Of a DNA stretch of 64,000 nt, positions 1 through 10,409 are shown one piece after another. This stretch comes from Acholoe squamosa (lineage: Eukaryota > Annelida > Polychaeta > Phyllodocida > Polynoidae), in NCBI GenBank assembly GCA_949317995.1, contig OX439040.1, positions 56,888,089 to 56,952,088 on the forward strand, in the 5' to 3' direction. The notes below the pieces were generated by a model. That model was not told where the DNA came from, did not search any database, and saw only the letters and a list, made by a program, of their open reading frames with translations. Position 1 is the first letter of the stretch. Each line of letters opens with the position of its first letter. Made by a program: the position numbers and the translations under genes.

Positions 1-84
1 CATCCCCCCTCCCCACTAGACCAGGGTCCGGGCACAATGCCACAAGGGTGATCTCACTTTGGTGTGGATACAACCCGCGGGACC

Positions 85-85
<1 letters not shown>

Positions 86-163
<78 letters not shown>

Positions 164-209
164 CATCATCATCATCATCACCATCATCATCATCACCACC
201 ACCACCACC

Positions 210-242
<33 letters not shown>
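86..242. repeat. Compound trinucleotide microsatellite (TAA then CAT/CAC)
   Basis: About 26 TAA units run into about 26 units of TCA/CAT with an internal block of CAC. Each frame is free of stops on at least one strand and would encode homopolymers (Ile, Asn/His, Tyr/Asp), so the apparent open frames here are artefacts of the repeat and not genes. Confidence 0.97.
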
Positions 243-243
<1 letters not shown>

Positions 244-282
244 ATTTTTCTGCACCACCTCTGCACACAAGGGCTGGAAAAT

Positions 283-395
283 CCACACCTCCTATGGGAT
301 TTAACATGGGCTAAAAAGCGTCTTAGTTTTTCCCACTGTTAGTAGTGTCTTAAAAGTTGCATTTTTACCCCGGCTCTTATAACCCTTTTGGGTTA
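283..395 (+). repeat. Dispersed repeat D, copy 1
   Basis: About 110 bp that recurs at 15426-15542 in the same orientation. Shared landmarks are TATGGGATTTAACAT, AAGCGTCTTAGTTTTT, CACTGTTA and CTCTTATAAC. Identity is roughly 75-80% by eye. The family is not recognised and there is no coding signal. Confidence 0.75.
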
Positions 396-1867
396 GTAAT
401 CATGCCCATACAGAAGAAGAGAGTCTACCTCAGTAGCTAGATACTAGTATCATAATGCATCATAGGAGTTTGTATAAGTTTACATAGCTTGACTATTCAT
501 AAAATCCACATTTGTGAGAGATTCAGTTAATCACATAGTGGCCTCTTTGGTTCTCCTTACCAACAATGGACAGAGTCAGGAGAGAAGAGGGTCAAGTTGT
601 CTTAACCCCTACATCCCCAGAACTCCAAGAGTGCGCTCTTAAGCATCTATACATGTTAAACAGACCACCATAGGTTGAATAATGGTCTAATCTAGATGAT
701 TTCGATAGTTCTGGACTCGTGATGTCAAGGGCTTTCCGATGATACCAATTTTACTATAGTGACATATGTGTGTAATTGATATGTATGCTTGAATATGCAA
801 AATAATGAATTGAAAATGGTGCAAAAACCATGAAAAGTGCGCGCTCAGGCCATGAGCAGAGAAAAAAAAGAGAAAAAAACAAAAAAAAACAAATTGACAA
901 AAATATTGATAAAAATGCAAAAAATATTAATAGAATATCATTTTCAAAATCTTCTCTGAGGTCTTGGAGAGTGATAGGGTAATCCTCAATTTCTATTGGA
1001 ATGGTCATATTTTGAATGTCAAAATAACACATTACATATTGATAATCGACTATTTCCAACCTAATTAGGTCAGGCATGGCATTCTTGGCACTCCGATAGC
1101 AAATCAGCCTGTTTCACCCTCTAAGTCATTCAAGAATCCCTATTTATTCATATACTTTTACTCTGATATAAGCTTCATATTACATTTTCTGAAAGCTATT
1201 TTACTATCCTATTAATTTCTATTTGAATGAATATTTTATTTCTAAAATAGCATAGGTAATAGCCTGTACTTTGTCGACTATGCTGAATAAATTATCTTTC
1301 TCAAAAGAAAGACCCTCTGAGCTGACATCTTGGATTATTTCTATATCCCTCTGGAATTGGTCCTTCCACTGGATATGGCATTAGCACAAGGTTGTAAATA
1401 TGTCACTTTCTATTCTAGGAGCAATGGAGGCAATTTCACAAGTCATTTTCAGAAATACCACTTTAGATGTAAGCCAATTAAACACAGATGAACGTAGTGA
1501 TAAAGCTTCTTTTCATAGGGTGGGACAGGAGACAGGCAGATAGACAGGCAGAGGGCATATATGGAGAACAGGAAGAGTTAGACTGAGAGGAAATAAAAGG
1601 GAGAGGCAAATGAATACATGAGTATGCCAGACAGAGACAGACCCATTGAGAGTCGAGAGGAGGGGTTCCTGAGACTGAAAAAGAAACACCAAGAAAGATA
1701 CTCATGCTGATCCTTTTTCCCAAAGAAAGGGTCACTTTTCATAGGTTTTATCATAGGTTTGTGCACTTTTCTCAGGTTCAACCAGTAAGAATGCAAATAA
1801 TCATACATTTGAAAGATAGGCCAAAACAAATTTCCATGTGTTTCCAGTAACATAACTCAAAGACCTA
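396..1867. other. Unassigned AT-rich DNA
   Basis: No convincing gene. Short open frames on the minus strand (around 700-1080 and 1480-1850) have low-complexity Phe/Leu or Ser-rich translations and no splice-site context. A purine-rich GACAGGCAGATAGACAGGCAG tract lies near 1528. Confidence 0.6.
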
Positions 1868-2470
1868 TGGTTGGTAGGTCGGATTATATATTTATATATT
1901 TTTTTTATTTTGTATAGAAATGTATTGGAAGACCTATCTAATTCTTTTTTTTATGATAAGAACGTGAAAAACATATGACCAATGTGAAAATTTTGCAAAA
2001 TTATGCCCCAGCCCCCGCACTCACTGATACTCACTGTATCAAAGTATTTTACCATACCTCTGTCGAAAGGGGGTCTTCATACCATAGTTCCATGCCCAGC
2101 TCCCACAGCCCAGCTGTCCATGTATCTCATCCATGGATGCAAATTGTCGGAATGAAAATATATGTTTTCTTTTTCTTGGCAAGGTGTAGGCCTTGTAGAT
2201 ATTTCCACGTTTGATGAAAATTGGGTACTTTTTAGGCCCCAAGAATCCGTGATTTTGCCATAAAAAAGGCGTCTTTTCTCACTCAGAAATCAGTGGAAAG
2301 AGGGTATATTTGAGATCCCAGAATGCAAATGGCATCAGTAATTCTTGGAACTTTTTGAAAATTAGCTGAAATTCTCATAAATCAAAAAAGAAAAAAAAAA
2401 AGAAGCTAAGATCGGCCCTGTTTTGCTAGGGTCGGTCGGGTGACTAGAAAAAAAAACCTTTTTTTTTATT
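1868..2470 (+). repeat. Dispersed repeat R, copy 1
   Basis: Begins near TTGGTAGGTCGGA and ends with AGATCGGCCCTGTTTTGC and GGTCGGTCGGGTGACTAG followed by an A-rich run. The same start and end modules occur inverted at 3555-3935, and the end module again at 46303-46437. A/T-rich spacers separate the conserved modules. It looks like a non-autonomous interspersed repeat; the class is not known to me and no open frame is retained. Confidence 0.7.
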
Positions 2471-3554
2471 TGGCCTAATTATCTTAAATGATTATCCTCG
2501 TGTAAGAGATATGGAATTTGAAGGTGGACAGTGCAGGTTAAGTTGTGAAAATGCCACCAAAATGAATGAAAACATAACTTAGGTTAGCAATCAATTTTAG
2601 ATCATGTCATACCTACTTGACTGGTTATCAGTGGCTTGGAAGGACCTTCTAGACTTTGGCTATAGGAGCAGGGGCAAAAAAAAATATGAGGCATTTCCCC
2701 GCAGATACCTCAGTAATGACTGGTGGAATTGGATAATATCTATTCAACCTTTTCAACGTTTCTCTTGCTATGCTCAAAATTGTCAATGTACACCCCCCCC
2801 CCCACACACACACACGCTAAGCCCCCCCCCCCCCCAAGTCAGGTTGCTACCGACACCCAGGGCTGGACAGTGACTGCAAATAATGAGAGAAATGCCTTCC
2901 TTGTTTGAAAGTTAATTAATACATTGCATATGTCTCATTACCGTGGTTTTCACTGCCCCATGCACAAGTTGGCATTCAAGTATACAATGAGTTTTGATGA
3001 GAAGCTCTCCTGGCTATGCGTTGGTTACATAGAAATGGGATTACTTTATTCTTTGGAATTGTGCTGTGTGTGTACATTGTTTAATGTATTAATAATTTAC
3101 ACATGTTATGGCTGTCCTTTCCTGTATGTAGCCACATGAAATCGCTATGATGATGATAACATGCTGTTTTGACTTTAAAGAACTTTTAAAGGAAACACTT
3201 TCTCTCTCCTTAGCAACAGCAGTGTTTGCGAAATAAACATCCCTGACAACACTAACGATATTGTAACAAGAACCGTTGGATAGAAACCCAGAATGAAATT
3301 CTTCATTATGCATGTGGATGGCTGTATCTGTAAAATGGCATCTCCTCTTTGTTTTCCTTTACATTTATGGCACAGTGTCTGTCATTGCAACATGCCTAGA
3401 ATGAGCATCACTGATGTAATTCCCACCAGAACCAATTGCCATTTGAAAATCTAAGGGTGGTCTGACATCAAATCATTGTTTTTATTTGAGGGATTGTCCT
3501 ACAAGAATGCAGCAATACCCACCTCATACAATGAATATTTCCAATAAGCCAACC
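2471..3554. other. Unassigned DNA
   Basis: No gene recognised. It contains the C-rich/CA microsatellite at 2790-2836. The short open frames present (for example 2924-3139) give unremarkable translations. Confidence 0.55.
2790..2836. repeat. Poly-C / CA microsatellite
   Basis: A C homopolymer run, then about seven CA units, then a second long C run. Simple sequence. Confidence 0.95.
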
Positions 3555-3935
3555 CTCTTGCCATCGTTAAGGCAAAAAAAAGGTTTCCAGTCACCCGACC
3601 ATCCTCAGCCAAAAGGGGCCGACCTCAGGTTATTTTTTTTTTTAGATTATTTTTTCAATTTCTTTCCATTTTTTGAAGATTTTTTCAAAGATTTTCATTT
3701 TTTTCCAACTTTTTTAAAGTTTTCATATGAAAACTTTTATTAGCAAGATATGCATGTATTTCCTCATCATTTTCTCATAATATCATACTGGAAACGATCC
3801 TTTGTTATAATAACCATCGAAAACCTGGCAAAGTATGACTATATGAGGCCTTAGATGCAAAATAAAAATTAAAAAAAAAATCCGACCTACCTGCCTCAAC
3901 ATTTTGGACCATGTTACCGGCAACACAGCTTTTTT
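3555..3935 (-). repeat. Dispersed repeat R, copy 2 (inverted)
   Basis: Read on the minus strand it starts with GGTAGGTCGGA (near 3885) and ends with AGGTCGGCCCCTTTTGGCTG and GGTCGGGTGACTGG (near 3580), the same modules and order as copy 1. The internal part shares AGGCCTCATATAGTCATACT and TTTTCGATGGTTATT with copy 3 at 46.3 kb (variant forms), which establishes the family independently of copy 1. Confidence 0.75.
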
Positions 3936-5040
3936 TTTTGCCTTACTACACTTTTATATATCTATCATAATCAGAAATAGCTTGGCATTCAAATAGGCTT
4001 ATCCCATACGTTTTTGTTTTTAATGTACGTTGTTGACTTTTAACCCAACTGTCCAAAAATTGGTTAGTAAGAACATAATTCTCATGAGTAAAGGTAGATT
4101 ACAGTCTGTAATGGGGCTTGTGATCTTTATGGTTATGAAATTTGAATACGATTGGTGCCTACAGTGAAATGAACATGGTCCCTTTTTTATAACTTAACTG
4201 GAACATCCATCACCTTTTTCATCCTCTCGTCCATTTTTATAACTGTATGCATGCCTTTTAGAACACAAATGTATGAACCTCGATCACATGAAATGACGAG
4301 ATACCAAGAGATCACAGAATGATCAAAAGGGACAATTTGTCACCTAAATTGAACAACAAGCCAGATTACAAATCTTAAAATTAGTAATAATTTTTATCTA
4401 TTTGTTTGTATGTGTTATACTTGATTCTTTTGTTTATTTGTGTCTTCGTTCTCATCTTACATGGCCCATATCTCTTGCTTATTTGTGTCTTCGTTCTCAT
4501 CTTATATAACCCATATCAAACTAGTATGTGCCAATGAAACCTGTTCCTATATTAGTTAAATGCATTATTATCACCTCTTCGCGTAGTGGAGCGGTTAATA
4601 AACACTTCAGTAAAAAAAAAAAAGAAAATGTGCCAAGTGGCTATTTTTGTGATGTCTCAAAACCTGGTCATTTTTTTGCATAAGATAATGTACATAGGTC
4701 AGCAAATGGTATGTACATATATGATAGCAAAGGCATCTGCTACAATATAAAGAAACAGGGTGCGGTGTATACCCACTGTTCATCATTTTCTATGTATAAA
4801 TGATATTTTCTGGTAAGACACATAGATCACAGTATGCGTCTCTTCTAAACTTTCTCAGCATGACCTCCAAGATAGACTGGTAGATAATTTCAAAGCAAAG
4901 GATAATTAACAAATAAAGCCGTCATGCTTGCAACACTATACTTACTAAATTGCATCCTGATATTCTTTTAGGCCAGGCATGCAGCTTACATGGATAAGAG
5001 ATGACATACAAACATTCAGGCTTATAACCAAGCAGCCCAC
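3936..5040. other. Unassigned DNA with a short tandem duplication
   Basis: No gene seen. Contains a two-copy 46-bp tandem repeat at 4434-4518. The segment TCGCGTAGTGGAGCGGTTA near 4578 resembles a tRNA A-box but has no partner B-box, so it is not called. Confidence 0.5.
4434..4518. repeat. 46-bp tandem duplication
   Basis: Two adjacent copies of a unit containing TTATTTGTGTCTTCGTTCTC and ending CCCATATC; the copies differ at a few positions. Confidence 0.85.
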
Positions 5041-6050
5041 GTGCCACATTTGCCAAAAGGCCATCCCATTTGTAAGCAGCTGCAATTTGCATAGGTTTAA
5101 TGCTTTTAATACAACTATATGGCATCCGATCGACTCTGGCCAAAAGCAGAGCAGCTGTAACACGCACATACATTAGGCTTGTCCTTACACTAACACACTT
5201 AGGGATATCAATAAAATCCCAGTAATGGGTATGCCATCACTCCTGTCTATGACCCTCTTGCCCTCTAGAGCTTATTCTTTGCTTCACTGCATACATCAAT
5301 ATATCCATGGATATTGCTAAGGGAGGAGTTCTCATTTAACAACTCCAGGCATTGTTATCGCGATTGACCTTTGTGGATACACATAGGACATACTGATACA
5401 ACATAGGGCATCGGATACAGGATAACAATTCAAGGTACATCATAACTGGAGAGGCAGTTGGGCAGTAAGCCGAGATAGCATATAATTGGTGCCCAAAGTG
5501 TATATCAGTAAGTACAACAATAGGAATCAAAAAGGTTTTGTGATGCTTTGGGTTTAAGTCCCAACATTTCATAATATATTCCTTTAACGGGAGACTTCCA
5601 TCCAATGAAACCACCAGCAATGTTGTTACAGGTAACAAAGGCACTTTTGTAGTCATTATGTGGGGTGGACACCTCAAGGTATGTGGACATCTTTAGGCTG
5701 ACCTACCCTACAGCTACAAACTGATTTCCTACACACCAGGCCCTTCTAAATAACTACTACAAGGAGCAGCCATATAGTGAAATAAGCATGATGAAGAAGG
5801 CAGGGACAGAGAGGGTAGAGTCAAAGCTATCACTAGGGGGGGGGGCTGGTGACACACAATTGGATCTCTCAGGCATTATCTGCAATAAAATTAATATGGA
5901 AATATTGCTGTCTATTTGGACATGGTCAATGAAGGACACTACTTGTCATTGTTCCAGGAATTCATCTTTACTGACATCACACATGAACCTAGTTCTATGA
6001 GTGGGTTTTATAAGACCAAATGCTGTCAGCATTGCAGATTTGTAAGAAAG
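5041..6050 (+). repeat. Dispersed/segmental repeat E, copy 1
   Basis: About 1 kb that is repeated at 7455-8285 in the same orientation. Landmarks in order: GGCCATCCCATTTGTAAGCA, CAACTCCAGGCATTGTTATC, GGTACATCATAACTGGAGAG, TTTGTGATGCTTTGGG, GCTACAAACTGATTTCCTAC, AATGCTGTCAGCATTGCAGA. Spacing between paired landmarks shifts from about 2414 to 2231 bp, so indels have accumulated. Identity is about 80% by eye. No conserved frame is seen; the nature of the unit is unknown. Confidence 0.8.
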
Positions 6051-7454
6051 ATGAGTGGAGTGGGATGATTTATAGGCCCACATGTAGAGCAAATGGCATC
6101 ATATAAGTAGTAGAAAAAAAGGAACTCATGGCCTCACCAAAAGCTGAAATTGCTGTAGTAGGTTTTCGTGGAAAATGCCTCATTGAAAGTGCTGCCTGTG
6201 AAAAGACATTTTAATGAAAGGCCATAAATTTAAAATTGCGATACACCTTGCTTTGTGACGTACATGTATTTAGCTAGGTTAAATCATGGTATGATGTCTG
6301 CTTAATCTGGTTCCAATATATAGTTGTTTTAGATGGAAAAGGGCTTAGATTTAGGCAAATGGAATAGATCAAGGATTTCAAGTTTTCTACCAGCATATTT
6401 GAGTCTTGAATAGCCTGTACCAGTAACTATGTAATCATTTGTCTGATTTTAGGATGCACAAAGCAAAGTTTTCAACAGGTATTATCTCTTAACGCTCCTG
6501 TGTGTGTCAACAGTTTAGACTTCACCAAACCATTTTGAATGCCACTGCTGCTGGATATGACAAAAATAACCTCAGTATTATATTACACTCTAGAGTAGCG
6601 CACACACATATCTGTCTCCGATTGACTGTGAATGGGCGGAAACAGGTACAGTGACACCTTGATAGTCCGCCATTTATGGTTGCAGGCAGAATGATGGTGG
6701 ATATCAAATCAGGCAGACTATCAAGTCATATTTGAATGCTAATGTATTAAATCTGTCCCAGCCAAAGCCTGGTGGATCCTGTGTATGTCGGACTATGAAG
6801 GGACGGACTATAAAGGTCTGAGAAAGGCCCGTTCATTATTCATGACCACTGAAAGGAAGAGCATAACATGACTGAGAGAAGCTGAGAGGCATAATGTTGC
6901 CCCCTCCAGGCCCTCTAAGAGGTTGAAGCTTGTTGGCATCTGCCCTAAGGACAGTTATTACAAAACATAATGTTGAACTGCACCAAATTCCTGTTGGAAC
7001 TTATCCATTATCTATAATTATGGGTTAGAGGGAGCCACTAAATATCAAGGAAACTACAAAGCAACTTCCTTGTGTGGCCTTGATTTGTTGATGATGACAT
7101 TTCTCTGTTGCTGAGGTCAAAGGCATGCTTGCAGTGCCATGTGAATCTGATTGACTCTGAAACTAAAGGAAATGAAGCCCTCTTTTGAGTGTCCTTTCAG
7201 GGTTGGACTTCCCACGGCCATGTTAAGACTTGAGTACCTCTGGCAACAAATCTCCAACAAGTTAAACTCCAAGACTAACTTGGGCAAATGGCAGTCCTTT
7301 GATAGAATTCCTTTGATATAACCCCAGTTGTTGCTGGTGAAAATTTCGATTGCACAGATTTGCTTGGTAAATAGGCCTTTAAAGAACATGTTTACAGCAC
7401 TAACACTTTAATGGACTCATACAGAAGAGTGAAAGGAATTTCTGAAAGGCCCTG
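6051..7454. other. Unassigned DNA with a pogo-like fragment
   Basis: No gene recognised. A short inverted-repeat fragment lies at 6650-6830 and is listed separately. The open frame on the minus strand at 7117-7389 has no recognisable features. Confidence 0.5.
6650..6830. mobile_element. Possible pogo/Tigger-like MITE fragment
   Basis: Starts TACAGTGACACCTTGATAGT, resembling the CAGT-initial termini of pogo-group elements. The core ATAGTCCG occurs forward near 6660 and in reverse as GCAGACTATC (6711), CGGACTATG (6788) and CGGACTATA (6806), giving a short inverted arrangement. There is no transposase. Assignment rests on terminal resemblance only. Confidence 0.35.
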
Positions 7455-8285
7455 TGCCACATTAGCCATGAGGCCATCCCATTTGTAAGCAGTTGCAACT
7501 TACAGAGGCTTACTGCATTTAATACTATATGGCACCCAGTCTACTCTGGACAATACCAGAGTTCTCATTCAACAACTCCAGGCATTGTTATCACGATTGA
7601 CCTTCATGGATACACATAAGATATACTGATACCATGTAGGGCATTGCATGTGGGACAGCACTTCAAGGTACATCATAACTGGAGAGGGGGGTGCACAGTG
7701 ATCTGATATAGACCATTATTGGGGCCCAAAGTGTATTCCCATGTATAACAGAATGTACAATAATAGAAATCAAAAAGGATTTGTGATGCTTTGGGGTCAA
7801 GTCTCAGAATTTCCTACCAATATTCCCATTACTGGAGGATATTATAATTATATAAATTTCATGGAGCAAGAGTAATCCATTTGTTAATTTTACACATGCA
7901 CACATCCCTGAGGTATAACCCATGTTTTATACATAGCAGCATTGTATAACTACACACAGCTACAAACTGATTTCCTACATGTTGGGCCCTTCTACATAAC
8001 CACTATAAGAAGAAGCCATACCAATATAAGCATGATGAAGATAGCTGGGACAGTGAGGATAGACAGGAACCTATTAAGAGAGGTGGCTGGTGACACACAA
8101 TTGCATCTCTAAGACATTGTCTGGAATTGATATGGAAATACGGCTGTCTGTTGGGACATAGTAAGTAAAAGACACTTGTCATTGTTACAGGAATGCAGCC
8201 ATACTGCCATCACACATAAAGCCCCCTCTATAAGGGAGTCTTATGATACCTAATGCTGTCAGCATTGCAGACATGAAGGTGCAAT
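7455..8285 (+). repeat. Dispersed/segmental repeat E, copy 2
   Basis: Partner of 5041-6050 with the same landmark order, including GGCCATCCCATTTGTAAGCA, CAACTCCAGGCATTGTTATC, GGTACATCATAACTGGAGAG and AATGCTGTCAGCATTGCAGA. It is about 180 bp shorter. A third, partial copy lies at 13100-13230. Confidence 0.8.
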
Positions 8286-9714
8286 GTAGAGTTGTATAGA
8301 ATGGGATAGTATCTAGACCTGCATGTATGACAAATGGTAGTGCCTTGTGTCAAAATATGAACCGACTAGCCTACAGATGCACATGTATTTTGGGTGACTC
8401 TCTCTACAGAGGAGACCTAACCTGTTGGAGGAGAGGCAGTCCCTGAGGTATAATCCTTCATTTCACAAAGCTAAAGCTGCCAAGGTCCCTTGGGCACTGT
8501 TGGGTAAGCTGGTAGTCTATTTCTATACAAATCTGCCATACATACGCCTATATATGATGGTACCGTATTGTTAGTATTTTAATGTGCAAGGGTCAACCGC
8601 TTCGTGAGATTTTACTGTTCTAGTCTAGGCAAGATTTCCATCCAAAGCTGAAGATGCAGTTTCTGATAAGATAGCTATTCATTATAGAGAAACTATCGAG
8701 ACATATTTTACTCTTCTTTGTGTAATCAATTTGTGATGGCACTACCATTTTCATCTCAATTTTAGATAAGCATCATATATGATACATGATACAAATGATA
8801 AGACGTAATCATAGATCCACTGATGTAGAATTGGACACTGTTAGATCGGAACTTTCCCTGGGGGTAGTTGCCACTTGGGGAATGTAAGGTTGGTGTTGTG
8901 ATGGATAGCAATCCCTATCCTTATCACACGAGGTCTCCCATACAATGATAACAGTGATACCACCACGACTACAGCCCCTTATCAGGACCATCCAACTCCT
9001 TCAATAACACCCCACTCCAGCTACTGTGGAAGTTAAGAACATCTCTCATCCACATTAAACCTGGGGCCAATGCTGCACAACATCCAAATAAAGAGTGTAC
9101 AATCCTCTGTTTTGTAACATTGTCAGGCAACAGAGATCCAACAGATCATGGCTAAGGCTAAGAGTTGTCACACTGTATAAATTGAAATCATGCATGGGGG
9201 AGATCAGTTACAGGCAGTCCCGGGCAGGCAGTATGGCTACATAAATGCGTCATCTTCTATGCCATAAATGATGGGTTCAAGATGGGGATCTGGTTGATAA
9301 ATGATCCACATATGCCCATGATTATAAGTCTACATACAGTATACTTCTATCATGTTAGCTTTATGTATTATGTCTATCCTTATTGTGACCTTGGAAGGGA
9401 AATAACAATTACACAATTTAGTGCCAGTGTAACCGGGTTTGAGATTCATTTCATTTCTTCTCTTTATATGAGCGCCGATTGCTTCCTATAAATGTTAATT
9501 CAATTATTGTAGGCTCCTGATTGCTCTATATATAATTATGCATACATATACTAGATGATAATGGAATAATGAATGATTTCCATGGTTATACTGACAACAG
9601 GATTTGCTAACACGAGTCCTGCACTGTTCATTCCCAAAACACAAAAAAAAAAAATGGAAAGGTATATGTGATGGTTCCAACCAGCGTTAGTTGCCTTAGT
9701 TACCTCAGAGATGC
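8286..9714. other. Unassigned DNA
   Basis: No gene, RNA or repeat that I can name. Short open frames on both strands lack splice-site context or recognisable motifs. Confidence 0.5.
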
Positions 9715-9885
9715 CTCTTATACGCCCAAGCAGGCGTATACGGGACTCACCCGAGGAATCCTATATACCTACGGGACTCCCAATCCTATATACGGGAGTA
9801 CCAAATCGTATATACAGGACTCCCAATCCTATATACGCCTATACGGGACTCCACCCAAAGAATGACAGACAGGGGACTCCACCCG
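9715..9885. repeat. Minisatellite S, array 1
   Basis: Several imperfect copies of a short unit built from CCTATATACGGGACTCCCAAT. The same unit, inverted, forms the array at 12600-12795, where it reads GGATAGGAGTCCCGTGTAT. Both arrays also contain the word ACCCGAGGA. Confidence 0.75.
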
Positions 9886-9894
9886 AGTTGAAGA

Positions 9895-10003
9895 TGAAAA
9901 AGCAAAAACCAGACGCAGTGAGGAGGACTCAAACCCACGATGCCCTACCTCTGAGGGTCATGGGTTTGAATCCTCCTCACAGCGTCTGCTTTTGGCTTTT
10001 TCA
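9895..10003. repeat. Foldback palindrome with about 47-bp arms
   Basis: The left arm (from TGAAAAAGCAAAAACCAGAC at 9895) and the right arm (ending GGCTTTTTCA at 10003) are reverse complements over about 47 positions with about five mismatches and a short central loop. The arms include GGTTTGAATCC-type sequence on the plus strand and its counterpart on the minus strand, recalling a tRNA B-box present in both orientations. It follows minisatellite array 1 directly. Confidence 0.85.
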
Positions 10004-10402
10004 TTGACGTTTGTCATTTAGACCAGAATGGGACGACTCACCAGATGATAAGGATTCTGCCAGTTTTTGAAGCAAGTCTGTATCATTACTAGTTAAAAGG
10101 TTAGGCTATATGTAAGGAATGATACTTATAACCCTTTATTTCCATTCAATAAGTCACTGAAACAATAAATGAAAAACGTAGATCTACTCTGCCCTATTAT
10201 TTTTTACTGGTGTTTCTGTGTCCAAAATACATGGGATATATACACGAGGCATATATGGGATATTTCAACATGGAACCCACACCATCTAATGACTCAAACA
10301 GGGCTACCGGGTAAAAGTAAGACTCTGCCCTCACATGGGATGCGAGAGTCCTACAGTACGTTGAGCTATGGCTGTTGTTGGAATCAGTGAAGGAAATGGG
10401 TA
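10004..10402. other. Unassigned DNA with a weak tRNA-like patch
   Basis: On the minus strand near 10330-10375 AGCCATAGCTCAACGTACTG resembles an A-box and GACTCTCGCATCCCATGTGA an anticodon arm, but no good B-box follows. It is probably a decayed SINE head. Nothing else is seen. Confidence 0.3.
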
Positions 10403-10409
10403 TATAAGT

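Noticed and set aside
48..314. Open frames encoding Ile, Asn/His or Asp/Tyr homopolymers
   Set aside because: Direct translation of the TAA/CAT/CAC microsatellite; no gene context.
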